Below the pieces are notes generated by a model, which did not search any database, had not been told where the DNA came from, and was given only the letters and a program-made list of their open reading frames with translations. Source: an uncultured Persicobacter sp. (lineage in GTDB: Bacteria; Bacteroidota; Bacteroidia; Cytophagales; Cyclobacteriaceae). Taken from it: 64,000 nt of DNA. Both the position numbers and the translations under genes were made by a program. Below, one piece after another: positions 27,801-34,504 of the stretch; positions within the stretch are counted from its first letter, which is position 1, and each line of letters starts with the position of its first letter. The stretch is taken from assembly GCA_947498325.1 (NCBI GenBank), contig CANMKE010000005.1, forward strand, positions 1-64,000, written 5' to 3'.

Positions 27801-27855
27801 GTTTGGATTACCAACAACGCGTAGTCTTGGATTTAATGTAAGAGTAAACTTTTAA
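24808..27855 (+). CDS. SusC/RagA-family TonB-linked outer-membrane protein
   Basis: The start at 24808 ([23 protein letters not shown]) gives a clean signal peptide and a protein of about 1015 residues; the frame opens 12 codons earlier without a signal. Following the signal is a carboxypeptidase-D-regulatory-like domain ([23 protein letters not shown]), then a plug with [34 protein letters not shown] and the barrel ending in RVNF. It imports glycans or peptides in TonB-dependent fashion with the SusD lipoprotein, whose gene follows 12 bases later. No hydrolase or regulator sits beside the pair, so the substrate is open. Confidence 0.95.
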   Translation: [1015 protein letters not shown]

Positions 27856-27867
27856 TCTAATCTCAGC

Positions 27868-29475
27868 ATGAAAATTAATTATAAAAAATATATCGTTGCA
27901 TGCCTTTGCGCTACGTCGCTTTTAGGCGCTTGTACTGATGGTTTTGAGGAGAAAAACCTCGATCCAAATAAAGTGACTAATGATCAGGCTTATGCTGATT
28001 ATACCATTATCACGGGTTTCTTTCCGCAGTTGTCTCGCTCTGTATATTATAATTTTGACAACACCAATTGGAAATGGCAAGTTCAGCAAAATTTGAATGG
28101 AGATGTGTTCTCTGGTTATTTTGCTCCGCCAACCCCATTTGCGGGAAATGTGAATCAAACACATTATGTAATGACATGGAATTTGTGGCCGTGGTCATTA
28201 GCTTATGAGAATATCATGCCCCCTGCTGCAAATATCGAGCGTTTGAAAGATGCTGCTGATGAGCGTTTATATGCTGCCTCGTTAGTACTTAAAGTAGTAG
28301 GAATGCACCGTATTACTGATATCTATGGTCCAATTCCTTATAACAGCTTTGGTACTGATAAGGTGACTTTTGATGCCCAGTCTGAAGTCTACAATAAATT
28401 TTTCGATGAATTGGATATGGCAATTGCTGTTTTTAAGAAATTCGAGAATGAGCCAACAATTCCAGCATTTATTCCAGCAGATGATTTGTTTCAGGCAGAT
28501 TTTAGTCGTTGGATGAAATTTGCAAATTCGCTGAAATTACGCCTTGCAATGCGCATTTCGAATGTTGATCCTGTTAAGGCGAAAAAAATGGCTGAAGAGG
28601 CCATTAGTAATGGGGTATTTGAAGGAACAGATGTAGCTCAAGTCGGTGTTACAACTTCCCCTATGATTAATCCTTTAGCGACAATTGCACATGGGTGGAA
28701 TGATATAAAAATGGGAGCAGATATGGAGTCTATTCTTGCAGGCTTAAAAGATCCACGACTTGAAGTGTATTTTTCTCCAGTGGGTGAAACTGCCAATGTA
28801 GAGGAAGGACGCTTATTTGCTGGAATTCGTTCAGGTGTTGATTTGCCTGACAAAGCAGGTAGCCCCTATACGGCATACTCTGGCTTAAATGCGGGTTTTG
28901 TATCGCAGACAACCCCTGTAGTTTTGATGGCAGCATCTGAAGTTTATTTTCTACGTGCTGAGGCCGCTTTGAATGGTTGGGCAGCAGGTGGAACGACACA
29001 GGAGCTTTATGAAATGGGTGTGAAGAATGCTTTTGATCGAGTGGGGGCAGAGGGCGTTGATGTCTATCTTGCAGATGAAACATCAAGTCCAAGGAACTAT
29101 ACCGACCCTAATGAAATTACTGGTGGTGGCGATTATGATATTGCAGCAGTTTCAGATGTAAAAGTAAAATTTGACCAGAGTAATGCTATGGAGCAGATTT
29201 TAACACAGAAATGGATAGCGATGTTCCCAGAGGGTATGGAAGCCTGGGCAGAATTCAGAAGAACAGGTTACCCTAAATTGTTCCCAGTTAAATTTAACAA
29301 AAGTGCGGGTGCTGTTCCTGAAGGTAACTTCATCACACGTTTGAGCTATCCTGATCAAGAAAAAGATAATAACCCAGACGCTTACGCTGATGGTGTAGCT
29401 AACTTAAAAGCAGAAAACCCTGGTGCTGGAGCTGGCGATGTTGCTGGCGCACCACTTTGGTGGGATGTTGATTGA
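27868..29475 (+). CDS. SusD/RagB-family nutrient-binding lipoprotein
   Basis: 535 residues with a lipoprotein signal and lipobox LLGAC (C22 modified), then DGFEEKNLDPN and the helical SusD fold, ending GAPLWWDVD. It is surface-exposed and captures the ligand over the SusC channel. The 12-base gap to SusC is typical of a polycistronic pair. The sequence of the binding region (WEGMEAW/RRTGYPKL-like MEAWAEFRRTGYP) is family-typical but gives no ligand. A UUCG-loop terminator ends the unit. Confidence 0.93.
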   Translation: MKINYKKYIVACLCATSLLGACTDGFEEKNLDPNKVTNDQAYADYTIITGFFPQLSRSVYYNFDNTNWKWQVQQNLNGDVFSGYFAPPTPFAGNVNQTHYVMTWNLWPWSLAYENIMPPAANIERLKDAADERLYAASLVLKVVGMHRITDIYGPIPYNSFGTDKVTFDAQSEVYNKFFDELDMAIAVFKKFENEPTIPAFIPADDLFQADFSRWMKFANSLKLRLAMRISNVDPVKAKKMAEEAISNGVFEGTDVAQVGVTTSPMINPLATIAHGWNDIKMGADMESILAGLKDPRLEVYFSPVGETANVEEGRLFAGIRSGVDLPDKAGSPYTAYSGLNAGFVSQTTPVVLMAASEVYFLRAEAALNGWAAGGTTQELYEMGVKNAFDRVGAEGVDVYLADETSSPRNYTDPNEITGGGDYDIAAVSDVKVKFDQSNAMEQILTQKWIAMFPEGMEAWAEFRRTGYPKLFPVKFNKSAGAVPEGNFITRLSYPDQEKDNNPDAYADGVANLKAENPGAGAGDVAGAPLWWDVD

Positions 29476-29632
29476 GAAGGTAAAACAATCTTGATACGAT
29501 AAGCATAATATTGTTGACATGTGTAAATGTGGATTAATTTGATCACATGTATTTCAGTAGGATAGAGGGGGTGACAATGTGCTTTGCAATATTCGTAAGC
29601 CTCTTTAATTTATTGTTTATTTAATGTGAAAC

Positions 29633-29655
29633 GCCGCTCTTCGGAGCGGCTTTTT
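29633..29655 (+). terminator. UUCG-loop terminator after SusCD
   Basis: GCCGCTC (29633-29639), TTCG loop, GAGCGGC (29644-29650), T5. It lies about 160 bases after the SusD stop; a weaker ACATGTG/CACATGT repeat is found between. Confidence 0.88.
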
Positions 29656-29666
29656 CCATTTTCAAC

Positions 29667-29707
29667 CAAAAAAAAGCGAAGCCTGATCTTTAGGGCTTCG
29701 CTTTTTA
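29667..29707 (-). terminator. terminator of the acyltransferase gene
   Basis: AAAAAGCGAAGCC (29671-29683) pairs perfectly with GGCTTCGCTTTTT (29694-29706). On the minus strand the stem is followed by a long U-tract; it would also work for read-through from SusCD. Confidence 0.88.
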
Positions 29708-29725
29708 TTTATAGCTTAATTTGAA

Positions 29726-30538
29726 TTACTTTTTTGCTGGATCCATTTCGAAGACCTTGGCACGCAGGTGCTGACGGATGGCGTCTGGCTTGTCAAGTGC
29801 TTGAATTTCTTCTGCAGATATCGGGTCCCCGATACTGAAAGGAATATCAGTATTCGCCTTTTTGAAAAACTCTCTCGGAATGGTCGCCGTTCTGAGCATC
29901 GGGTGAATACGGCCCAGGCGGTGAAACATGCTGCTGTTATGCCCACCAAAATGAATTGGAATGACAGGTACATTTGCTTTTTTGATTAATCGCATGGAAG
30001 ATAAACTCCATGGGCGATCGGTAACTTCTGGATTGCCATCGTAAGTTGTGGCCACCTCACCCGCAGGAAAAATACCGATAGGATGTCCTGCCTCCAGACG
30101 TTTCAAAGATCTTGAAAAAGCCCCCATACCAGATTTACGGTCCTTTTTATTTTCAAAAGGATCCACAGAGATAAAACAGTCTTTCAGTGGTTCCATCATC
30201 GAGAGCAGGTAATTGGCAATCACCTTATAATCCGGACGAATTCGTCCAATAACACTGATAATCATGATCCCATCAAGTAAACCGAAAGGGTGATTACTTA
30301 CCGTAATAAATGCACCATCCTTAGGAATTTTTGCGAGCATCTCTTCGCTTACTGCCGCTTTGGTCCCATTATAGTGGAGTGCCTTATGCATAAGGTCAAT
30401 ACCTTGTGCGGGATGCACGTTTTCGTAAAGTTTATTGAGGTCTTTGATTTTTGTCAATTTCATGACCCACTTTGTAAGCCATAAAGGAATTTTCAGGCTA
30501 CTTGATACTTCCTTTGTGTTAATGATTTCTACTCCCAT
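29726..30538 (-). CDS. PlsC-type acyltransferase (lyso-lipid O-acyltransferase)
   Basis: 270 residues with the acyltransferase motif NHPFGLLDG (H83 to D89, six residues apart instead of the usual five), IGIFPAGEVATTYDG and VIPIHFGG. The HPFG(L/G)xDG form is that of the hemolysin-like COG3176-related acyltransferases, of which OlsA/GlsA acylate ornithine or glycine lipids in Bacteroidota. I infer that it adds the ester-linked acyl chain to an aminolipid or a lysophospholipid at the inner membrane; the N-acyltransferase partner is not here. It is monocistronic, and the tRNA cluster ends just upstream. Confidence 0.7.
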   Translation of the reverse strand: MGVEIINTKEVSSSLKIPLWLTKWVMKLTKIKDLNKLYENVHPAQGIDLMHKALHYNGTKAAVSEEMLAKIPKDGAFITVSNHPFGLLDGIMIISVIGRIRPDYKVIANYLLSMMEPLKDCFISVDPFENKKDRKSGMGAFSRSLKRLEAGHPIGIFPAGEVATTYDGNPEVTDRPWSLSSMRLIKKANVPVIPIHFGGHNSSMFHRLGRIHPMLRTATIPREFFKKANTDIPFSIGDPISAEEIQALDKPDAIRQHLRAKVFEMDPAKK

Positions 30539-30606
30539 TTTATCTTGATGTCTTTCAATGCAAAGATAGGTATAATCTTTAAAATAATGTGGTGGTATTC
30601 TTGGTC

Positions 30607-30636
30607 AAAAAAATAGGCGTCTCAAATGAAACGCCT
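30607..30636 (-). terminator. terminator of the tRNA cluster
   Basis: AGGCGT (30615-30620) and ACGCCT (30631-30636) with an inner TCA/TGA; minus strand ends in U7. It follows the tRNA-Val gene directly. Confidence 0.82.
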
Positions 30637-30659
30637 GATTTTTGTCTTCAAGAAAATTG

Positions 30660-30734
30660 TGGGCCCTATTGGATTCGAACCAATGACCCCCTGCTTGTAA
30701 GGCAGGTGCTCTGAACCAACTGAGCTAAGAGCCC
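30660..30734 (-). tRNA. tRNA-Val (TAC)
   Basis: 75 nt on the minus strand, acceptor GGGCTCT paired with AGGGCCC (one G-U), anticodon loop CTTACAA (anticodon TAC), T-loop TTCGAAT. CCA is not encoded. Last tRNA of the cluster. Confidence 0.95.
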
Positions 30735-30764
30735 GGATACCTCAGGAAACCTAAGGTACGGTGG

Positions 30765-30851
30765 CGGAGAGTGGGGGATTCGAACCCCCGGTACAGTTAC
30801 CCGTACGTCAGTTTAGCAAACTGGTGGTTTCAGCCACTCACCCAACTCTCC
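30765..30851 (-). tRNA. tRNA-Ser (GCT)
   Basis: 87 nt with a long variable arm, acceptor GGAGAGT/ACTCTCC, anticodon loop TTGCTAA (anticodon GCT, codons AGC/AGU). The discriminator G is followed by an encoded CCA at 30762-30764. Confidence 0.95.
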
Positions 30852-30876
30852 TGGGGTAATTTCTATTGATATTTTG

Positions 30877-30951
30877 TCGGGGTGGCAGGATTCGAACCTG
30901 CGACCTCCTGCTCCCAAAGCAGGCGCGATGACCGGGCTACGCTACACCCCG
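30877..30951 (-). tRNA. tRNA-Pro (TGG)
   Basis: 75 nt, acceptor CGGGGTG/CACCCCG, anticodon loop TTTGGGA (anticodon TGG), T-loop TTCGAAT. No encoded CCA. Confidence 0.95.
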
Positions 30952-30975
30952 CGCTAAATAGAATACTTTATGTGG

Positions 30976-31049
30976 TCGGGATGACAGGATTTGAACCTGC
31001 GACCCCATGCACCCCATGCATGTACGCTACCGGACTGCGCTACATCCCG
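30976..31049 (-). tRNA. tRNA-Pro (GGG)
   Basis: 74 nt, acceptor CGGGATG/CATCCCG, anticodon loop ATGGGGT (anticodon GGG), T-loop TTCAAAT. The discriminator A is followed by an encoded CCA at 30973-30975. First tRNA of the cluster, directly beside the promoter. Confidence 0.93.
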
Positions 31050-31058
31050 ATTGTGAAA

Positions 31059-31090
31059 CAAATATAAGGTGATTTATGACTAATTTCCAA
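31059..31090 (-). promoter_or_regulatory. promoter of the tRNA cluster
   Basis: On the minus strand TTG (31088-31090), a 21-base spacer and TATATTTG (31059-31066), a perfect match to the Bacteroidota consensus. Transcription would begin a few bases before tRNA-Pro(GGG). Confidence 0.7.
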
Positions 31091-31172
31091 ACCTATAATT
31101 TGTCAATTTTTATCATAAAAGTTTAAGTTTCGATAGATCATGGAGTTAGCGATCAAAATTTTTTTATTTTTT

Positions 31173-31607
31173 TCACTTCGATTCTGCAAATGCTTTAAAC
31201 GCCCGTGCTGTTTGTAGTGCTGTGGATTTCATATTGCTTTTCATGAAAATACCGAATATTTTTTTCCACCCCCTGAGTTCGAGTGTATTGACCGTTGTCC
31301 ACCGTGTTACTTCCTCCGTTTCGGCCTCGAAGCAGTGTTCAACGCGGTTGTAAACACCTTGATGGAGGTGCTCACTGATGAATTGCTCAGGTAAATTATT
31401 CAGCACGACTTTTTCCTGAAGTTCAAATGACCTCCCCTGAATTTCATAAACCATTATGGCCTCATAGCCCGTTTGCCGCTTTTTACCGGTAATGGGCTTT
31501 ATTTTTTTTAGATTGGCATGCCACTCGTAAAGGTTGTTTTCATTTTCAAAAAGGCGAACAACTTCCTTGAGGGGCTTATTAATGATAATACTATTTTCGT
31601 GTTGCAT
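31173..31607 (-). CDS. SRPBCC-superfamily protein (START-like)
   Basis: 144 residues with the SRPBCC/START-like pattern: HENSIIINKPLKEVVRLFENENNLYEWHANLKK at the start, alternating strands, then a long C-terminal helix (MKSNMKSTALQTARAFKAFAES). Such proteins bind hydrophobic ligands in a deep pocket or act as small cyclases; nothing here names the ligand. It lacks a signal peptide and is therefore cytosolic. It is divergent from the pantothenate kinase gene, 73 bases away, and has no other partner. Confidence 0.7.
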   Translation of the reverse strand: MQHENSIIINKPLKEVVRLFENENNLYEWHANLKKIKPITGKKRQTGYEAIMVYEIQGRSFELQEKVVLNNLPEQFISEHLHQGVYNRVEHCFEAETEEVTRWTTVNTLELRGWKKIFGIFMKSNMKSTALQTARAFKAFAESK

Positions 31608-31680
31608 TTTCTATTGACTTCTTTATTGCCGAAATTACGGTAATTTTGGTAGCACTTTAAATAATTATAGCCTTTTTGAT

Positions 31681-32493
31681 ATGGGATTCAGCGTAGGAAT
31701 TGATATTGGTGGAACAACGACAGATTTAGTAGCATTTAATGGTGATGTGATGTTGGAGCCTGTCAGTGTCAGTGCTTCGGATCCGATCGCGAGTGCTACG
31801 GGTGCTTTGGGAAAATTCCTGTTGACGCATAAGCTATCCCTTTCCGCTATTGACAATGTAGGGCTCACGGGGGTTGGTTCTACTTTTTTTGAGGATCAGA
31901 TATTGGGTTTACCAATACAAATGGTGAGTGAGTTTGAAGCTATCGGGCGCGGAGGTGCTTATCTTTCAGGGGAAGCATCGGGGCTGGTGGTCAGTATGGG
32001 TACAGGAACCGCAATGGTTTATTTTGATCAGGATAGCGTTCAACATGTAGGAGGAAGTGGTATTGGCGGTGGTACACTCAAGGGTTTGGCGCACGCCATA
32101 TTGGGGATTTCTGACCTTCAACTTCTTGAAAAAATGTCTGAAGTTGGGGACTTGAAAAATGTTGACTTGCGAGTGGGAGATATTGTAGATAAGGCGATTG
32201 ATGGCCTCCCGGCACATTTAACCGCATCGAATTTTGGGAAATCGCATGACAGTGCAAGTGCTGAAGATTACGCAGTGGCCATTTTGAATATGATTTGTCA
32301 GTCGGTCGGGGTTTTGGCCAATGCCCATGCAATGGTGAAGGGAACAAACACGATTATTGTAACAGGAAAGTTGGCCACTCTCGGACATGCCAAACAGGTA
32401 TTTGATCAACTGTCTGTATTGTATAATAAGCGATACATCATCGTTCCGCAAGCAGCTTCAGCAACGGCAGTGGGTGCTGCATTAATTCAGTAA
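31681..32493 (+). CDS. type II pantothenate kinase
   Basis: 270 residues of the ASKHA fold with GIDIGGTTTDLV (phosphate loop 1), VGLTGVGS, SMGTGTAMVYF and GGSGIGGGTLKGLA, matching the type II (CoaW-like, fumble-related) pantothenate kinase family. It phosphorylates pantothenate with ATP, the first step of CoA synthesis. Type II enzymes are usually insensitive or less sensitive to CoA feedback. The start at 31681 gives the expected MGFSVGIDIGGT. It is monocistronic. Confidence 0.9.
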   Translation: MGFSVGIDIGGTTTDLVAFNGDVMLEPVSVSASDPIASATGALGKFLLTHKLSLSAIDNVGLTGVGSTFFEDQILGLPIQMVSEFEAIGRGGAYLSGEASGLVVSMGTGTAMVYFDQDSVQHVGGSGIGGGTLKGLAHAILGISDLQLLEKMSEVGDLKNVDLRVGDIVDKAIDGLPAHLTASNFGKSHDSASAEDYAVAILNMICQSVGVLANAHAMVKGTNTIIVTGKLATLGHAKQVFDQLSVLYNKRYIIVPQAASATAVGAALIQ

Positions 32494-32522
32494 AAAAGCC
32501 CTTCAACTTAATGCTGAAGGGC
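32492..32522 (-). terminator. terminator of the beta-barrel gene
   Basis: GCCCTTCA (32498-32505) and TGAAGGGC (32515-32522), with six A on the left giving the minus-strand U-tract. It stands between the convergent pantothenate kinase and beta-barrel genes. Confidence 0.8.
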
Positions 32523-32528
32523 CATATG

Positions 32529-33053
32529 CTATTTAAAGAAGTAGCTGAAAGTCAATCCAAAATTATTAAATGTAGGGGAAATAGCGGTTTCCAAATTTAT
32601 TCGGTCGGAAATAAAATACGTCAAACCTGGCGTTGCTGTGAAAAGCACAGACCCATTTTCACTGTCATTGTCAGGGTTGCCATTTGCATTGGCATTTTGA
32701 TAACCTAAAACGGCTTTACCGAAAATACCTACCCGTTCATTGAACATCACATAATATCGCAAATTCGCTGCCACCCAGAAGGTGGTTGAGTTGCCGACAT
32801 CGCGGTAGGTTGCTTCCCCACCGATGGCCAGATTATTCAGCAGGAAATAATTAATCTCTGTGGTGAGTCCATAATTGTCGTCGCCATCTTCAACACTGAT
32901 AATAAAATCTGCCCCAATTCTGAAAGTTCCAGCGGCGAGAGAACTATGGTCATAAGTTTCAATTTTTTTTGAACGGTTATTATCATCCTCTTGGGCAAAT
33001 GCCGCAGCTTGGATCAACACAAGGGATAAGACACAAAGTAATAATGATCTCAT
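32529..33053 (-). CDS. outer-membrane beta-barrel protein (small)
   Basis: 174 residues: signal peptide (MRSLLLCVLSLVLIQAAAFAQ), then an acidic linker and alternating aromatic strands ending in FSYFFK, a C-terminal phenylalanine-type barrel signature. It resembles an 8-stranded OmpA/OmpW-like barrel of unknown role. The 525-base gene has its own terminator and no partner. Confidence 0.75.
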   Translation of the reverse strand: MRSLLLCVLSLVLIQAAAFAQEDDNNRSKKIETYDHSSLAAGTFRIGADFIISVEDGDDNYGLTTEINYFLLNNLAIGGEATYRDVGNSTTFWVAANLRYYVMFNERVGIFGKAVLGYQNANANGNPDNDSENGSVLFTATPGLTYFISDRINLETAISPTFNNFGLTFSYFFK

Positions 33054-33295
33054 AAGGTTTCATTTTTTGGTTCAGCGATAAAATCATTTCCGTTGATCAA
33101 ATGTTCATGAACCCTAAAAAATTCCACTGCATATTATAATTCTTCTCCTTTAAGTCATGATTTTCTGTGCTATCTCTGCCCAGTAGGTATTTTTGGCCCA
33201 TAATCAGGATATTTTGAGAAGCATTGTTTCTTAATCTATCGAAAAGAGGTTATTTTGGTGTTTGGTATTGATTTTTTCAAGAGTAATTGATTTAA

Positions 33296-33811
33296 ATGAT
33301 TCGATTTTTGTTTGCATTCCTAAGTTGTTCGGTAGCATTTATTTCACCGTCTTTAGCACATGCACAAGTTAAGGTAGGTTATGTAGATGTAGATTTTGTT
33401 TTGCAGCATCATAACGGTTTTGGTCTTATTCAGGCAGAATTGGAGCTTTTTAAGCGTCAGATTGCGGAGCAGCGTGCCAAAAAAATGCAGCGGTATCAGG
33501 ATGAGATAATGGAACTGAATCATTATCGGGATACTTTCTCGGGGGAAGTGGTGAAGAGCCGTGAAGAGTCTGTCGAAAAAATGCGAAAGTCATTGATCGA
33601 CTTCGACAAGAAAAGTCAGGACGATATTGTGAGCAAAGAGCAAGCACTGTTTCAGCCTGTTTATCATAAGGTAGACCGGTACATTCGGGAAATTGCAGAA
33701 AATGAGGGTTTCACTCATGTTTTTACTGCCAAAGTTCGCGGCACGATTTTCATACTCTCGGGGAGTGAACAGTATGATTTGACAAAAGAAGTTTTAGCCA
33801 GATTTAAATAA
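33296..33811 (+). CDS. OmpH/Skp-family periplasmic chaperone
   Basis: 171 residues with a signal peptide (about 24 aa) followed by VKVGYVDVDFVLQ, the Skp-typical start, and a long lysine/glutamate-rich coiled coil (QIAEQRAKKMQRYQDEIMEL). It would guide unfolded outer-membrane proteins through the periplasm. It is not next to BamA or lpxD as in many genomes; it stands alone with its own bidirectional terminator. Confidence 0.85.
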   Translation: MIRFLFAFLSCSVAFISPSLAHAQVKVGYVDVDFVLQHHNGFGLIQAELELFKRQIAEQRAKKMQRYQDEIMELNHYRDTFSGEVVKSREESVEKMRKSLIDFDKKSQDDIVSKEQALFQPVYHKVDRYIREIAENEGFTHVFTAKVRGTIFILSGSEQYDLTKEVLARFK

Positions 33812-33850
33812 AAAAATAAAGCATACCGTTGGGGTATGCTTTATTTTTTT
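33811..33850. terminator. bidirectional terminator
   Basis: AAAAATAAAGCATACC (33812-33827) pairs with GGTATGCTTTATTTTT (33833-33848), with A and T tracts on each side. It ends the chaperone gene (plus) and the YchJ-like gene (minus). Confidence 0.93.
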
Positions 33851-33858
33851 GCGGGGAT

Positions 33859-34335
33859 TTATTTTCCACAGCATTTTTTATATTTTTTACCACTACCGCA
33901 AGGGCACTGGCCATTTCGCTGAATACGATCTCCTTTGGAAGAGGGGTTGGTCGCACCACCCACATAATACCATTGGTCTTCTCGTTTTTCAAATATCGAT
34001 CTTTCGTGGTGTTGTTTTACCTGTCCGTTGGCTTCAAAGAAAGCTTTGAACTCCACAATACCTTCATTGCCTTCCTCTTTTTCTAAGGTGCTGACAATCT
34101 CCAAGCCTTTCCATTGGGTCTTTACGGCCCAGGCGGTTACAGCAGCACGGTCAATGTCGGCTTGCTGCTCTGGTAAGGTGGTATTGACGATATAGTCCAC
34201 GTTTGCCTTCACATGCGCCGTATATCTTGAACGCATCAGATCTAATGCGGTAGGGGCTTTTTCTCGTCCAGTAATGTATTTTCCGCAGCAGTCTTCATAA
34301 AGCCTTGGGCGTCCACATGGGCAAATCATACTCAT
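33859..34335 (-). CDS. YchJ-family SEC-C motif protein
   Basis: 158 residues with SEC-C zinc motifs at both ends: CPCGRPRLYEDCCGKY at the N-terminus and CPCGSGKKYKKCCGK at the C-terminus, each of the CxC-x8-CC form. The middle (APTALDLMRSRYTAHVKANVDYIVNTTLPEQQ) is the YchJ domain. It is a small cytoplasmic zinc protein; biochemical role not established. The SEC-C motif in SecA binds SecB and phospholipid, which suggests, but does not show, a link to export or ribosomes. Confidence 0.85.
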   Translation of the reverse strand: MSMICPCGRPRLYEDCCGKYITGREKAPTALDLMRSRYTAHVKANVDYIVNTTLPEQQADIDRAAVTAWAVKTQWKGLEIVSTLEKEEGNEGIVEFKAFFEANGQVKQHHERSIFEKREDQWYYVGGATNPSSKGDRIQRNGQCPCGSGKKYKKCCGK

Positions 34336-34380
34336 TATCGCTATTTTTTGTTAATTTAAATCAAGCCACAAAGGAAAGTA

Positions 34381-34412
34381 AAAACCCTCTAAAATTTTAC
34401 TTTCAGAGGGTT
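34381..34412 (-). terminator. terminator of the polysaccharide export operon
   Basis: AACCCTCT (34383-34390) and AGAGGGTT (34405-34412); minus strand ends with a U5 tract. It is 90 bases after the tyrosine kinase stop codon. Confidence 0.75.
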
Positions 34413-34504
34413 AATCAAGAAATTTATTTCCAAAAAAGCGGGCAGAAATTCTTTAATAGAATTATTCTTGAAATTTTTAGCAATGCAATAAGCTTAAAAT
34501 AGCC

